Shown here one piece after another: positions 1 to 11,081 of a stretch of DNA of 64,000 bases. Position numbers and translations under genes: made by a program. The notes under the pieces are model-generated. The model did not search any database. It saw nothing but the letters and a program-made list of their open reading frames with translations, and had not been told where the DNA came from. Source of the stretch: Bedellia somnulentella (lineage: Eukaryota > Arthropoda > Insecta > Lepidoptera > Bedelliidae); assembly GCA_963576735.1 (NCBI GenBank), contig OY755173.1, positions 18,632,873 to 18,696,872 on the forward strand. Direction: 5' to 3'. Each line of letters starts with the position of its first letter. Position 1 is the first letter of the stretch.

Positions 1-57
1 CTTAGCTCTGGCTACCCCATCTAGGGATTTATAGCCGTGAGTATATGTATGTATATA
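1..57 (+). repeat. Family A retroposon, 3' end
   Basis: The 3' third of a family A copy, cut by the window edge: it runs from CTTAGCTCTGGCTACCCC to TATAGCCGTGAGTATATG and a short TATG tail. Confidence 0.85.
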
Positions 58-138
58 TTTTTACCATCTTGTCCCCTATCAACTTCCTGCTTGGCTACCC
101 CTTTTTGGGATTTAGGGCCGTGAGTATATGTATGTATG
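58..138 (+). repeat. Family A retroposon, partial
   Basis: A second A tail directly behind the first, from ACCATCTTGTCCCCTATCAA to GCCGTGAGTATATG and (TATG)n. The middle is partly deleted. Confidence 0.75.
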
Positions 139-377
139 TTCATTTATCAGTTGTTTTCGGTGAAGGGAAAGAATAAAGAGAAACTTACATGCCACATTGC
201 GGCGGCAATAGTATATCCTGTCATGCAGACACTTTGAACAGTCATTAGAGCTTCTTCGTCGGTTTCTTTGTGCCATCAAAGGAGAAATTTCTAATCTTTT
301 ATCCTATAAAAGAGGTGGTTAGAACTTCACTAACATTTCTTCAGTCAGTTTGGCAGTTGAGCGAAGAAAATATCGTA

Positions 378-610
378 CAACCGTGGGTACATCATGAAGA
401 TAGACGTGGGTTCAAATCCTGGGCCGGGCCTACACCAATTTGTCTTTTCTAAAGTCGTATGTGTAATTAATTTATCATGGTTGTTCACTATGAGGAAAAA
501 AAGTAATGAGGAAACCCACATTGCTGAGTAGTACTTTGTCATGTGACAGTGTATTCATACAAAACGAAGATAGGCCTGCCCCCTATCACGTGAGTACACA
601 GTGCATATTT
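378..610 (+). repeat. Family B tRNA-derived SINE, degraded
   Basis: Box B-like GTTCAAATCCTGGGC is followed by the B body (CACCAATTTGTCTTTTCTAAAG, CATGTGACAGTGTATTC, CCCCTATCACGTGAGTACAC). The head is diverged and the 3' hairpin tail is missing. Confidence 0.8.
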
Positions 611-648
611 GGAGTTGAAAATATGCTAATATAAAAGATTGAACGATT

Positions 649-1048
649 GCCGTGTAGTGTCGGTTTAGAATAGCACTATTTATTTATTTATTATTATGGA
701 TTGCCAACAGTGAAAATAGTACACAATCTTAGAAAATACTTAAATTTAAAGGACACAATATCAACTAAATACACCAATCATAGGCTAATCACATCATTCA
801 TTTTGGAAATCGAAATAATTCAAAACATTACAAGCACTACCCCATTTCTTCCGGTGGTTGTACGTAAGAGGCGACTAACGGTATGGGCCTATTAAGGGAT
901 TTTTGGGCGATGCGGTTGGAGACACATCACCAACAACCTTTATTTTTACTATCTTTTCCCTACTCAAATTTCCAAAAGTGGCTGAAGAATTTCTAATTCT
1001 TTAGCTATGGCTACCCCTTTCTTGGATTTATAGCCGTGAGTATATGTT
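649..1048 (+). repeat. Family A retroposon split by a LINE fragment
   Basis: The 5' end GCCGTGTAGTGTCGG sits at 649-678. The copy resumes at AGCACTACCCCATTTC (833) and ends TATAGCCGTGAGTATATG. AGCACTA is duplicated on both sides of the interruption. Confidence 0.88.
679..832 (-). mobile_element. 5'-truncated LINE insertion with (TAAA)n tail
   Basis: A 154-bp insert lies between two copies of AGCACTA (672-678 and 833-839). Read on the minus strand it ends in (AATA/TAAA)n, as expected of a short, target-primed LINE copy. Too little body remains to assign a clade. Confidence 0.7.
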
Positions 1049-1543
1049 TAAAAGATTGATTGAGTGGTTGACATCTACAAAGCCCTAGAAAGCTGGTATA
1101 GTACTATTAAACCGATAATTATCAATCCAAATCTAAATAATAATGTTTGTTCCTTACACTGTTTATTTAGTTCAACAAACATAATTTCTTATTTATTTCT
1201 CTATTGAGTCATTAGTTTATCGAAATGTTGGTGTAACTAACAAATGTAACAATTAACAATTATTTTCGTACATTTCGCGATATCAGCCGCATGCAGCGTT
1301 GGCGGATGGTGTTCGAAGTTTGACCTACCCAACCGCAATTGATATCAAATCAAGGCGCTCGGAGCCAAATGTCGCTGCCCATACTCCAAGCTACAAATAA
1401 ACAGTTACCAAGGAGATTAAGTTATGAGAAGTAGTTAGTTAATGATTCGCTTATCATGAAGACGGACTTGAATTGACATTTGGGCGATATGACATAGTGG
1501 CCTAGATGGGGGAGGGCGGTGGTGGGGTAACGAGCGATCGCCG

Positions 1544-1577
1544 TCAGTGTGCGCTTCGTCGTGCAGTCGAACGGACG
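1544..1577 (+). promoter_or_regulatory. TATA-less Inr-MTE-DPE core promoter
   Basis: TCAGTG at 1544-1549 matches the arthropod initiator, with A+1 at 1546. Positions +28 to +32 (1573-1577) read GGACG, a full match to the DPE consensus RGWYV at the only functional spacing. Positions +18 to +29 (1563-1574) match the MTE consensus CSARCSSAACGS at 10 of 12 sites. No TATA box lies upstream; the sequence there is GC-rich. The next 134 bases contain no ATG until 1681. This is a sequence-motif prediction; the initiator's last base (G) is off consensus. Confidence 0.65.
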
Positions 1578-1680
1578 TGCTCGCGCTTCTCGCCTCATCA
1601 GTTCACGCACGGAGTTGCGGTTCGCATCTTACCGGGCAGCATTAGAGTTTCCTTGCTATTTCTAATACTGTCAGGTAAAG
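1546..1680 (+). other. Putative 5' untranslated leader
   Basis: A CpG-rich stretch from the predicted start site to the ATG at 1681, without any upstream ATG. It ends with a strong 5' splice donor (GTCAG|GTAAAG, GT at 1675), so in some transcripts the leader may be a wholly non-coding first exon. Confidence 0.45.
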
Positions 1681-1935
1681 ATGTCGTCCGTGCTCCAAGT
1701 TCGCCGGTTTCCACTCCTGACTCAAGAACAGCTAGCAGGTTATATTTGTCGCAGCGCCGGCGCCGCGGTCTCGTCAGGTAAGCAGCCCGCGCTAATTTAC
1801 ATTGAATGGAGTGTCACATCGTCACCTGCCGACCCTTGGCCTATGGAAAACGCGAGTCATGTGCTGGACATAGACCCGTTAGGCTCAGAAGGACCTGACT
1901 TCGACGTGGCTGCCCACACCACTTGCCCCCTGTAG
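1681..1935 (+). CDS. Candidate first coding exon, unrecognised protein
   Basis: The ORF starts at the first ATG after the predicted start site, in a good context (A at -3). It begins MSSVLQVRRF and continues PLLTQEQLAGY. A strong donor (GTCAG|GTAAGC, GT at 1778-1779) would end the exon after 32 codons plus one base (phase 1). Without splicing the frame stays open to TAG at 1933-1935, 84 residues in all, with a Pro/Ser/Asp-rich C-terminal half. I see no signal peptide, membrane segment or known motif and do not recognise the protein. GC content is clearly above the flanks. It is more likely the 5' exon of a multi-exon gene than a complete small protein, and the partner exons are not certain in this window. 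Confidence 0.4.
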   Translation: MSSVLQVRRFPLLTQEQLAGYICRSAGAAVSSGKQPALIYIEWSVTSSPADPWPMENASHVLDIDPLGSEGPDFDVAAHTTCPL

Positions 1936-3785
1936 CGTGGCGATGATATCGTAATCCGCACGTTTGCCGCTTTTCTTCACTAACTCCACGTAATACTTCT
2001 AATTAAAATTCCTCGTGTTGGGCTAGTTGAGCGTTCGTTTCCAAATCTTTAATGACTTTCTGGTTTGCTAATGGACTTGCGATAGACCTGTTTTGATGCC
2101 GTTTTTAGCCGTGTAATGTTCAGGACTTATCACTCGGAGAAATGGAATTCAAGTTTCTGACACAGCGTGGTTTTACATCCCATTCGGTTTCATAAAATAT
2201 AACTAATTGTAAAGTAATAAAGTCGATATTTAAATGACGCGATAACCTGTCGTAAATATATTGCATTATTTCGGATATTTATGGAAGTAATCAACAGCAA
2301 TAATTTGTATTATCGATTAAACCAAGAAGTAGGAGTCGTTATCAATTTTTTATCGGCGAAGACAAGAATTCGTGGACTGCATTGGAAACGATAACTGGAT
2401 TGCTGTAAACGAATGTAGACGGAAAGTTTTTGGGCCGTTGAATATTAACAAAATAAGATATGTTTTAGCCTGCGTCTCGCTTTCGCTTAATTACCCGAAG
2501 ACCAGGTCCAAGACATTCACGAAGTGGTAGCGTCACCTGACACGCTTAAAAACTTGTTTTCGATGTATCGATCGGAGAGTATCTCGGGTTTAAAGTAGTA
2601 AAGTAAAGATTCTAGTTGTTGATTGATGTTGAAGTGGGCTGGGGTCGTGTGGTATCTGGGGTCAGGAGGAGCCGTGGGTTATCAGGCACGGTGCCGGACC
2701 GTGGCGATTATCATTCGAAAACAAGGACATTTAGTTCAACGTGGCTTACATAACCTCTTCCATATTCTAGAAAGGGTATTTCAAGCACGTTGTCGCGTTT
2801 ATGCCTTGAAGTGATAGATAGGGACAATCAGTTTTAAATACTACATGTATATCCAAGCTTTTGATTTGAAATGTGGGAAGCAGAGGCACCGATATCTAAA
2901 ATATCGATGTCCACGCAATAGTGATGTTAAAACAATAGAATACAATGGTTATAGCTCTACTAGCAGTTTTTTTAAATTACTTTATTACTAATCAACAATT
3001 TAAATCCAAATATATACACGCTATGAACTTAAATTGGCATAGGTAGAGACTATTCTTCACAACTAAAACTAGTTCTAGGAAATTTCCTCTGCATTTTTTT
3101 ACATTATTTCGTTTAACAGTTAAAGGTGCGGCAGAGATGCTAATTCGATAAGACACGTCGCGTGACATGTATAAATTAATAACGGTCGATACTTAATGTC
3201 AGCTAAATCATAGTTTGACCCTTATTATTACTAGCATTAGAAACGCGAGGACGTAAAAATCTATCAATCTACGATCAAAGACACTGTCCTTTTTGTTAAT
3301 CGTAATCAACAGTTTTAGTGGTCATATCTTGCTTATTTATTTATTATAGTGATGTGATGATACACGTTCATAATGATGTAATCTTACTTTAATGAACATT
3401 AATGTTCGTTTTATATTTTTTCTAATTGAATACACGAGGCATAGCTTTTACCCTTGCTCGGGACTAAAACTCAGTTTTTGTCTAAAGTCGTATGTGTGAA
3501 AATTTTAACAGAGTAACCATTCCTTTGAGGACATGCAGCGTGAATGCCGTATCTATAAAATAATGTTCCTTTATCAACTCATGCATATCATCACGCTTAT
3601 CCAGTCCAGGTCGGCAGTCAGTATGACACTATCGATTGTAGCCGAGACTAAACTTACCCTCCGAAGAATGGAATTCTTTAAAGTTTCTGACAAATAGAAG
3701 TATTCTACTAAGTGAATTTTGAGTATAGGGTCGGCATTTGAACATAGGTCTTATTTTTATGTTATTTATAGTAATACTTATACTC
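1936..3785. other. No gene or clear repeat seen
   Basis: Unique, AT-rich sequence. The 63-codon ORF at 2623-2814 (MMLKWAGVVW...) is GC-richer than its surroundings but shows no recognisable motif or splice structure. This could be first-intron sequence. Confidence 0.4.
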
Positions 3786-3920
3786 TCATGCATATACTCA
3801 CGCCATAAATTACTGTTGCGGTAGGCAGTCTATCGATTGTCACGATGTTTGATCGTGGCAAACCTACGTTATCATACATGTACATATTATTCACACTTCC
3901 AGTGCCTGCCTTTGCAGCTC
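3786..3920 (-). repeat. Family C LINE 3' end, diverged
   Basis: CATATACTCACGCCATAAAT, then GGTAGGCAG..CTATCGATTGTCAC and GATCGTGGCAAACC. Old and incomplete at its 5' end. Confidence 0.65.
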
Positions 3921-3966
3921 ATTTACTTATAGTAATTGTTTAGAGCTGATTAATATAAATATACAG

Positions 3967-4163
3967 TAAAGAGCTTATTCCATTAAGAGCTTATTCCATT
4001 ACACTTTGTCGTTTCTGAATTCAGACGTCCTTCGAAGTTATTCCACTACACAAATTTTTCTACTTTTCAGAAGCCTAGCGTTCTGAACTTTATTCCACTA
4101 GTCTGAATTCAGATTCTATGGCTCTCAGACGTCTTCATTCAGACAAATGGAATAAGCTCTTTA
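3967..4163. mobile_element. Family E MITE, copy 1
   Basis: The terminal inverted repeats TAAAGAGCTTATTCCATT and AATGGAATAAGCTCTTTA enclose about 160 bp. Internal CTGAATTCAGA palindromes repeat in both halves. The left end carries an extra tandem copy of the 16-base AAGAGCTTATTCCATT. The second copy is at 38772-38970. No transposase is encoded. Confidence 0.85.
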
Positions 4164-5396
4164 CTTATATCAGAGCCCATATATATCCCCACTGAGGGGC
4201 TCGAGTATACCGTGAATATTCATGGCGATATGTATAATTTATTTAAATATTTTTTTTTCATTAAAACGGTTAACATACTCACGCCATTTGTTGGTTTAAT
4301 TGTTAAAACAAGTGTTGCACTAGACAATTGTATTAATTTTGTTTGGAAATGTGGTGAGGAGGTCATGCCGTATAATTTTTTACGGAACACATGTTGAAAT
4401 GATAGTATGTGTAGAGTCAAACGTCTGGTAGGAGGTTTTTTCTCAAAACTATATGACTATATAAATAATATGACCTTTTGTATGTCCAAAATCAATCCAT
4501 AATTTTTCATTAAATTTAAAGTTACTTCTCATTTATAACAAGTTAGAAGTGTACATTGAAATTGTAAAATTATAGGGTAATGGCACCCCACTAAGGAATA
4601 ACCTATACTAGGATGCCAACTAACTAAACTAAATGGTATTTAATTAACTAATTATAGTAAATTAAAACTGCTACAAAATGAGATAAATACCAATAAATAA
4701 AATAAAAAATCAGAATCAACAGAAGCATGTCTTATATTTGTAGATATTAATACCTAAGGAAAAAACCATGAGTGCCTGTAGCATAGTTCTTAGTTAATGA
4801 GATTGGATACCATTTAAAAGATTACTCATTGTTCAAATGGCTCCACGTCACATAAGTATTCATGGGAATTTACTTCACGAACACTAAGAGTTTTGTAAGA
4901 GATTATTGTACAATAATATAGACTATTGTGATATAATATTGATGGTTATGTTATGTGACACAGACATTTATGAACATAGATACAAGATAAACTTAGAAAA
5001 TATTGAGTTTGGGGTGCTTTTTGGTATAATTACAATTATCCAATACAAAAAAACACCTTTGAAACTGTGGGTAAAATTACCTCAGAACTTAAATTAAAAC
5101 TATAACATTTAGTCAAAATTAAATAGGTAACTCGGCATAAAAATTTACTTATGTTCTCTAAGATAATTTAACGTTTACGTAAAGTTGAAATATTAAGAGG
5201 AGTAAGTAAAGGAGGAGGATAGAAATAAAATGATGAAATATGATAAATAATATATATGATATTTACGAGTATGATACACATACTGATTTTAAAAATTGCT
5301 CTACCATGACTACCCGTTAAGTATTTTAAATAGATACACAACCGAGTTTTATACGCAGTCAATTTATTTAATATATTTTAAAGACTTGATGATGAC
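4164..5396. other. No gene or clear repeat seen
   Basis: AT-rich unique sequence with only short chance ORFs. Confidence 0.5.
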
Positions 5397-5632
5397 ATAC
5401 ATACATACATACATATACTCACGCCATTAATTCCCATTGGGGTAGGCAGAGACTATCGATCGCCACTTCGTACGATCCTGACAAACCTCTCTAGCTTCGT
5501 TTACATCCATCAATCTTTTCATACATGCTCTTTTATTCTTCATACTTCGGACGCCAGCCTTTTTGAGCACACTCTCAATTTGGTCCAAGTGTGTTCTCCG
5601 TGGTCGTCCTCTACTAACATTACCAATGAATG
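5397..5632 (-). repeat. Family C LINE 3' end, near full unit
   Basis: (CATA)n and ATACTCACGCC, then a minus-strand coding tail running from SRGRPR through RACMKRLM to WRSIVSAYP, broken in places. It ends near CATTACCAATGAATGAATGA. Confidence 0.88.
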
Positions 5633-5789
5633 AATGATGACAATGAATTTAATTAAATATTTTTTAAGAACCAATGTTGCCCTTTATATCTAAATTTTAC
5701 TCAGAGCACTCAACCAAAGTTCTCAAAGCGCACTTTATGTTAAATTAAAAAAAAACATAGTTATATAAATACAATTTCAACAAAACGGC

Positions 5790-5959
5790 AATTCGTACAA
5801 AACGGCGTTAGGCCTGCCCCCTATCACGTGAGTACACTGTCCATGCAAAACGTGGGTACTCTGAACACCAGGTGACAAAGTCACGTGATTTTCAGAAGTA
5901 TTAGTACCTCTGCCAACCCCTTCGGGGATATTCGGCGTGAACGTTTATGTTATGTTATA
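5790..5959 (+). repeat. Family B SINE, 5'-truncated
   Basis: Starts at TTCGTACAAAACGGCG and keeps the full 3' end: CCCCTTCGGGG hairpin, TTCGGCGTGAACG and (TTATG)n. Confidence 0.9.
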
Positions 5960-6355
5960 TAAATAACATAAAATTTCTGGTCGCAATTATAAATTCTTGA
6001 TTTTTGTGGATAAATCGTCGGATCAAATTTCATTCTGTATCTATTCTATAGGTTTTTTTAAAATATTGTAATTTGTATATAAATTGAATTTCTATTAATA
6101 TGTTATATTCCGGACACAAAAGTGCAGAATAGATTATTTTATTAAAGTTTTTGGTTGAAAGTGTTATGTGAATTGTGTTCCATAAAACGACGATATTTCT
6201 GTAGAAAGTTCTTAATAAAATATGCACAATCGATAGAAAAAACAAGTTTCATACATTAATTTATTGTCACAGCGTGTCCGTTAAACCGAATGCGATAGTA
6301 AAACTTCGGCTTTGTAGCACGTGGCTAGTGAGAGCGCGTATGTCACATGAGAATA

Positions 6356-6794
6356 GGCTATTTGACTGTAATAAAAATATACATTTCTTTTATTTCATTA
6401 GTCTTAATATTTCTTTTTTGGAGCAATATGTAATAATGCGAGATAAAACTATTGCATTATTTCACTAAAATCCGTCTTCTAAAATAAGTATTTTTTATGC
6501 AACTGTCACGTGACTAAAAACGACCGTGATTGGCTATTTCTATAATGACGTAGATTGCGCATTAACTGTCTGTGTATCGCTTCGCTCATTGGTGTTTAAT
6601 GCGGAATTGACGTCACTTGTGCTACAGCCGCCATATTACTTAAAGTCGCGTTTTCGCGGCACATTTGAATATTGCATTTTCTTTTTCGATTTTTTAATAA
6701 AATAGCTAAAATGAAGACAGAAATATATTTTTTTAGGGCTCCTTATAAACAAATTAACACCGTAAGATAGTTTTCAAAACTTAGTCAAATAGCC
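6356..6794. mobile_element. TA-flanked MITE with promoter-like motifs
   Basis: Inverted ends GGCTATTTGACT (6356-) and AGTCAAATAGCC (-6794) are both bordered by TA, as for Tc1/mariner-type insertions. The right half holds CCAAT-box-like ATTGG, a full CRE palindrome (TGACGTCA, about 6608) and GCCGCCATATT (PHO/YY1-like). There is no transposase ORF. Confidence 0.65.
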
Positions 6795-6883
6795 TAGACA
6801 GATTGCTCATACAAATACTGCCAGTATCTCACTTCTCACATGACATACTCGCTCTCGTACGCCTCGCGCTACGGGGGCAGCAT

Positions 6884-7013
6884 AGCTAGTACGAGCGACC
6901 TCTTAACTAGATACCGCGGGGTATAAAACAGCCATCTCTTTCGCACTAACTTAGTATCGTATACTGTTTATTCTAACCGATATCGTGACTATAGAATAGC
7001 GCGCGTGCTAGGC
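6884..7013 (+). mobile_element. Family D MITE, copy 1
   Basis: GCTAGTACGAGCGACC at the left and GCGCGTGCTAGGC at the right. The core includes GGGGTATAAAACAGCCATCT and CTTAGTATCGTATACTG, shared by all D copies. Confidence 0.85.
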
Positions 7014-7109
7014 GTCTTGATAATCAAACATACTTTTAAATTAAACTTACTTACTAATAAAATTTGCTTAGATTAAATTCGATAAATTTTGTTGGAGGGC
7101 ATATATATT

Positions 7110-7280
7110 GTTTTGCCATTAGTTCCCATTGGGGTGGCGGAGGCTACGATCGCCACTTTGTACGATCCTAACAAAACACTCTAGCTTCGTTTGCATCCAT
7201 CAAGCTTCTCATATATGCTCTTTTATTCTTCATACTTCGGACGCCTCTCCTGCCTTTTAGAGCACACTCGCTATTTGGAT
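7110..7280 (-). repeat. Family C LINE 3' end (left arm of a head-to-head pair)
   Basis: GCCATTAGTTCCCATTGGGG through CTTCATACTTCGGACGCC. It lacks the (CATA)n tail and faces the plus-strand copy at 7330. Confidence 0.85.
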
Positions 7281-7329
7281 AAACAAATTTACAATTTACT
7301 GCAGGCCATTTTTAAACAAATCGATTCGA

Positions 7330-7482
7330 AGTACGAAGAATAAAAGAGCATGTATGAAAAGATTGATGGATGTGAATGAAGCTAGAGAGGTTTGCCAGGA
7401 TCGTACAAAGTGGCGATCGATAGTCTCTGCCTACCCCAGTGGGAACTAACGGCGTGAGAATATGTATGTATGTATGTATTCG
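7330..7482 (+). repeat. Family C LINE 3' end (right arm of a head-to-head pair)
   Basis: GAAGAATAAAAGAGCATG to CTCTGCCTACCCC, then GGCGTGAGAATATG and (TATG)n. Together with 7110-7280 it forms an inverted repeat with a loop of about 50 bp. Confidence 0.88.
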
Positions 7483-8880
7483 ATTGTCACTTGTCTTTTA
7501 CTTATGTTCTAGCTGTAAACATTTCAGGGTAGTTTTGTCTGTCCCTATTTAGACATACAAATATATAATTCACGACAGTGATTAAACTGCGGAATGGAGA
7601 CTATGACAAGTCTCATATGTTAATTAATTTTACTTTTGGTATAGCCCTATAATATGACATCGCAACTACAATTGGTTTGTTCGTTGGCGCTCAAGGATAG
7701 AATCATAACACTTTTTAACAAAATGAAACAATGTGCTGAGAATAATGTATATAATAATATTATATGGTTATTAATACAAAGATCAAGCTTGAGAAAATCT
7801 GCAATCGATTGTTACTACTCTAGGTTTTTAAGAACAAATTCTATATGGGTGGGAAACGTTTGAAATTACTGACTAGATCCCTGGTGAATAGCTATTTAAT
7901 TTTTTATTTTGAAAAATATACAACGTGTCGTTTAAATTAAATATCGCTGTAAGTACTTTCATTCATATTTAAAATCTTTACTTATGGCTAACTATTTAAA
8001 AAAAACAAATATTAAAGGTCATGAGAAAATTTTGACTTCACAACGCTCTAGTGAAAAATGAAGGTGACATAGAAACACAAAATTAGGATTTTACGTGTTT
8101 GGACAATATTTGGATATAATTATTTTTAGAAATTCAGCATATTAAAATCGCTATCTTTAGGTTTCCTAGCTAAATGGCAACAATCTAAGCCCTTATAGTT
8201 TCATCATGTCTGTCTGTCCGTATGTTGCAGCACTTTATCTTAGAAACTATGTAATTAATATTGATAAGCAGAAAGAAACTGTAAACCGCCTTAAATTAAA
8301 TATCTTTTGAATAGGATTATACGTCCTACTAAAATAGGCTATATAAAATAATTTTTTCATCTAACTCATACACACATGCGGGGTGCCTTGTCCTTTAGAA
8401 AGGTTTTTAGAAATGACACGAGGTCTTAACCCGGGATTTCAATAAAATAAGTTTACATTTTGATTTTTCTTGTGAATCTTAGCTTATAAAATGGGAACGT
8501 TGCAAAAATCCTGAGTGCCCTCCTCGAACTTAGAATTAAGAAATATAATATATTTATAACACAATGTAGATTGTAAAAAAACCTTAAATAAAAATTGGAT
8601 CAAGCAATCAAATTCAGCAGTTTTGAGACGAATTTTCTAAAGCGGTGAACAACATTATGAAGTTACCAAATTCTCATATACTTTATTATAGCAAATAAAA
8701 TTTAATACCGTTGTTGTTAATGCTTCCGTTAAGTTTAGTTTCATAAAAGTTTAATTACATTACGAGCAGTGCCATCACATGAAGTTATAGCCTAGTTTGC
8801 GTTACCATAGACAATTTTTATTACCACTTTTGTTTTCGGTAACACAAATAAAAAAATACCTTTGTACATTGTGCTGAAAC
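7483..8880. other. No gene or clear repeat seen
   Basis: AT-rich sequence; the longest ORF (7654-7863, 69 codons) shows no motif. Confidence 0.5.
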
Positions 8881-8901
8881 TTAATAGTTGGTGGTACTAG
8901 T

Positions 8902-9090
8902 ATACATACATACATCAGACATATACTCACGGCCATAAATCCCAAAAAGGGGTAGCCAGAGCTTTAGAGCTAGACATTTCTCAGCCAACTTTGGAAGTTG
9001 ATAGGGGACAAGAAGGTAGAAATACAGTATCGTTGGTGATGGGTCTCCAGCCACATCGCTCAAAAACCACTTTAAAAGCACCATACCTTT
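8902..9090 (-). repeat. Family A retroposon, 5'-truncated
   Basis: (CATA)n and TATACTCACGGCCATAAATC, ending at CACTTTAAAAGCACCATACC. It belongs to the subfamily with GTTGATAGGGGACAAG. Confidence 0.85.
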
Positions 9091-9104
9091 ATACATAGTA
9101 TACA

Positions 9105-9352
9105 TACATACATATACTCACGGCTATATTTCCCTAGAAGGGGTAACCAGAGCTAAGGAATTATAAATTCCTCAGCCACTTTTGGAAGTTGAGTGGGGAA
9201 AAGATGGTAAGAATAAAGGTTTTTGGTGATGGGTCTCCAACCGCATCGCCCAAAAATCCAATAAAAAGCCCCAATACCCTTAGTCGCTTCTTACGACACC
9301 CGTCGTGGGTAGAAAAGGGTAGCGACATTCTTAGCCGGCACTACACGGCACC
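9105..9352 (-). repeat. Family A retroposon, full length
   Basis: Runs from (CATA)n to GCCGGCACTACACGGC. Possible 7-bp duplication TAGTATA on both sides. Confidence 0.92.
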
Positions 9353-9779
9353 TAGTATAGTATTACATTATCTGTGGTACTATGCAAGGATTAAGTTTAT
9401 AAAGCAGTATGTATATTTCTTAGTGAGAACGCGGAACCCTTTATCTGCTCAAGAAATAAAGTAGACTTGTTTTTGACTAAAGCTTTGGCTTATTCTTAAT
9501 ACAAGTCGTTTGGTGACAATATTTAAAGATTAATATTACAACTTTTCCATGAACCACCAGGTTCTTAGGTGAAAGCAATATTAATCGTTCAAGTCAGCTT
9601 TCGAATTGAATTTTTATTGGACACTGCCGCGGTTGAGTTTGGTAACTGAGGATGTGGGTTTCGTGATAAGCGATTATTCGACTTGAGCGATTGTGAACGC
9701 GGTTTTACATTTGCATATATACTTGAACATATTCACACAATTAGTGGTAGTGTGTAGGTATGTGGTAGAATATCAATTA

Positions 9780-10031
9780 CATACATACATACATATACTC
9801 ACGGCTGTAAATCCCTTAACGTGGTAGCCAGAGCTTGGAAATGAGAAATTTCTCAGCCACTTTCGGAAGTTGATTGGGGAAAAGATGGTAATAATAAATG
9901 TTTTTGGTGACGGGTCTCCAACCACATCGCCCAAAAATCACTTAAAAATGCCCCTATACCCTTAGTTGCCTCTTACGATCACCCACGGGTAGAAATGGGG
10001 TAGTGTTATTCTAAGCCGACACTACACGGCA
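9780..10031 (-). repeat. Family A retroposon, full length
   Basis: Flanked by an 11-bp duplication AATATCAATTA before the (CATA)n tail and after CACTACACGGC. Subfamily with CTTACGATCACCCACGGG. Confidence 0.94.
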
Positions 10032-10096
10032 ATATCAATTAGCATTTTATAAAAGTCTGGCAAACATATCACGCTTTGTCAAACAATCATTAAATA

Positions 10097-10928
10097 CTAG
10101 TGGATCGTCCCAGCTTCGCACGGGTAGCGTTGTTTTTAAAAGCTTTTATTTTAAATATCTGAGGTTTCTTTCTTCAGTCACTGCTCAAGCATTGTGAAAT
10201 TCAGCGTAATGTTTTCAATATATTAAATTTATAGCACTCCCTTAACAGTGTAGTTTGGTGATTTTAAATGCGCTTTAATGAACGGTTCAGTGCTTCCGTT
10301 TAATAGCAATTTTTGGAATAAAACGCCATGAAGTATTTATAACAATCTAAAAATAGTCATTACGTTATGAAGGATGCAACTACTGGCGCCATCTAGTATT
10401 TTAATAAATGTAAATTAGTAAAGATTTGGTTTAGGTCACGGGCGCGATTGCTTATTTTATGTATAATTTCGGTGTTTCTCTACCGATTTCTATGATTCTT
10501 TTTTTATTGAATAGGTAATAATGTTACCTTTTTTAAATTAGGGATGAGTGAGAGGTTTACAAACGTAAGAGTAAACAAATATAATCAGAATGTTCCGAAC
10601 TGCTAAGCTATCAGGAATTACACGTGTTATTGTGAGTCAACCGTAAAAGATAGACATAAACTGTTGAGGATTTTTTTTTAGATAATTTTATGAAAAATAT
10701 TTCCGTCATACATGATTTCTATGTAAGTTTAACCATAAAGGCTGCACACGCGACGGAAGCTTAAAAAATGGAGTAACTTCTCCCGTTTTCCCAAAATTTC
10801 CCAAAATTCCCCTTTACTACTCGGTTGGAAAGTATACAAAAACCTGCTCAGAAGTATGAAGAATAATTGTACCAAGTTTCGTTAAGATCCGTCGAGTAGT
10901 TTTTGTTTCCATAAGGAACATACAAACC

Positions 10929-10962
<34 letters not shown>

Positions 10963-11081
10963 AATTTTACTGATTGCATTTTTGGCATCAGTATCGATCC
11001 CTAATCACCACCTGATAGTTATTTTGAAAATATATTTCATGTACAGAATTGACCTCTCTACAGATTTATTATAAGTATAGA
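10097..11081 (-). mobile_element. Non-autonomous Helitron, copy 1
   Basis: On the minus strand it begins TCTATACTTATAATAAATC and ends GGGACGATCCACTAG. It sits between host A and T, with no target duplication. An internal (CAGA)n/(GTCT)n tract lies at about 10929-10960. It is about 985 bp, with no Rep/helicase ORF. The 5' TC, 3' CTAG and A|T insertion site are the Helitron hallmarks. Very close copies are at 39596 and 55082. Confidence 0.9.

Noticed and set aside
2623..2814. 63-codon ORF downstream of the first-exon candidate
   Set aside because: No acceptor or donor in phase and no recognisable peptide; left as unassigned sequence.
7654..7863. 69-codon ORF after ATAATATG
   Set aside because: AT-rich composition, no motif, no splice context.
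10929..10960. (CAGA)n as a stand-alone microsatellite
   Set aside because: It is an internal part of the Helitron, present in all three copies.
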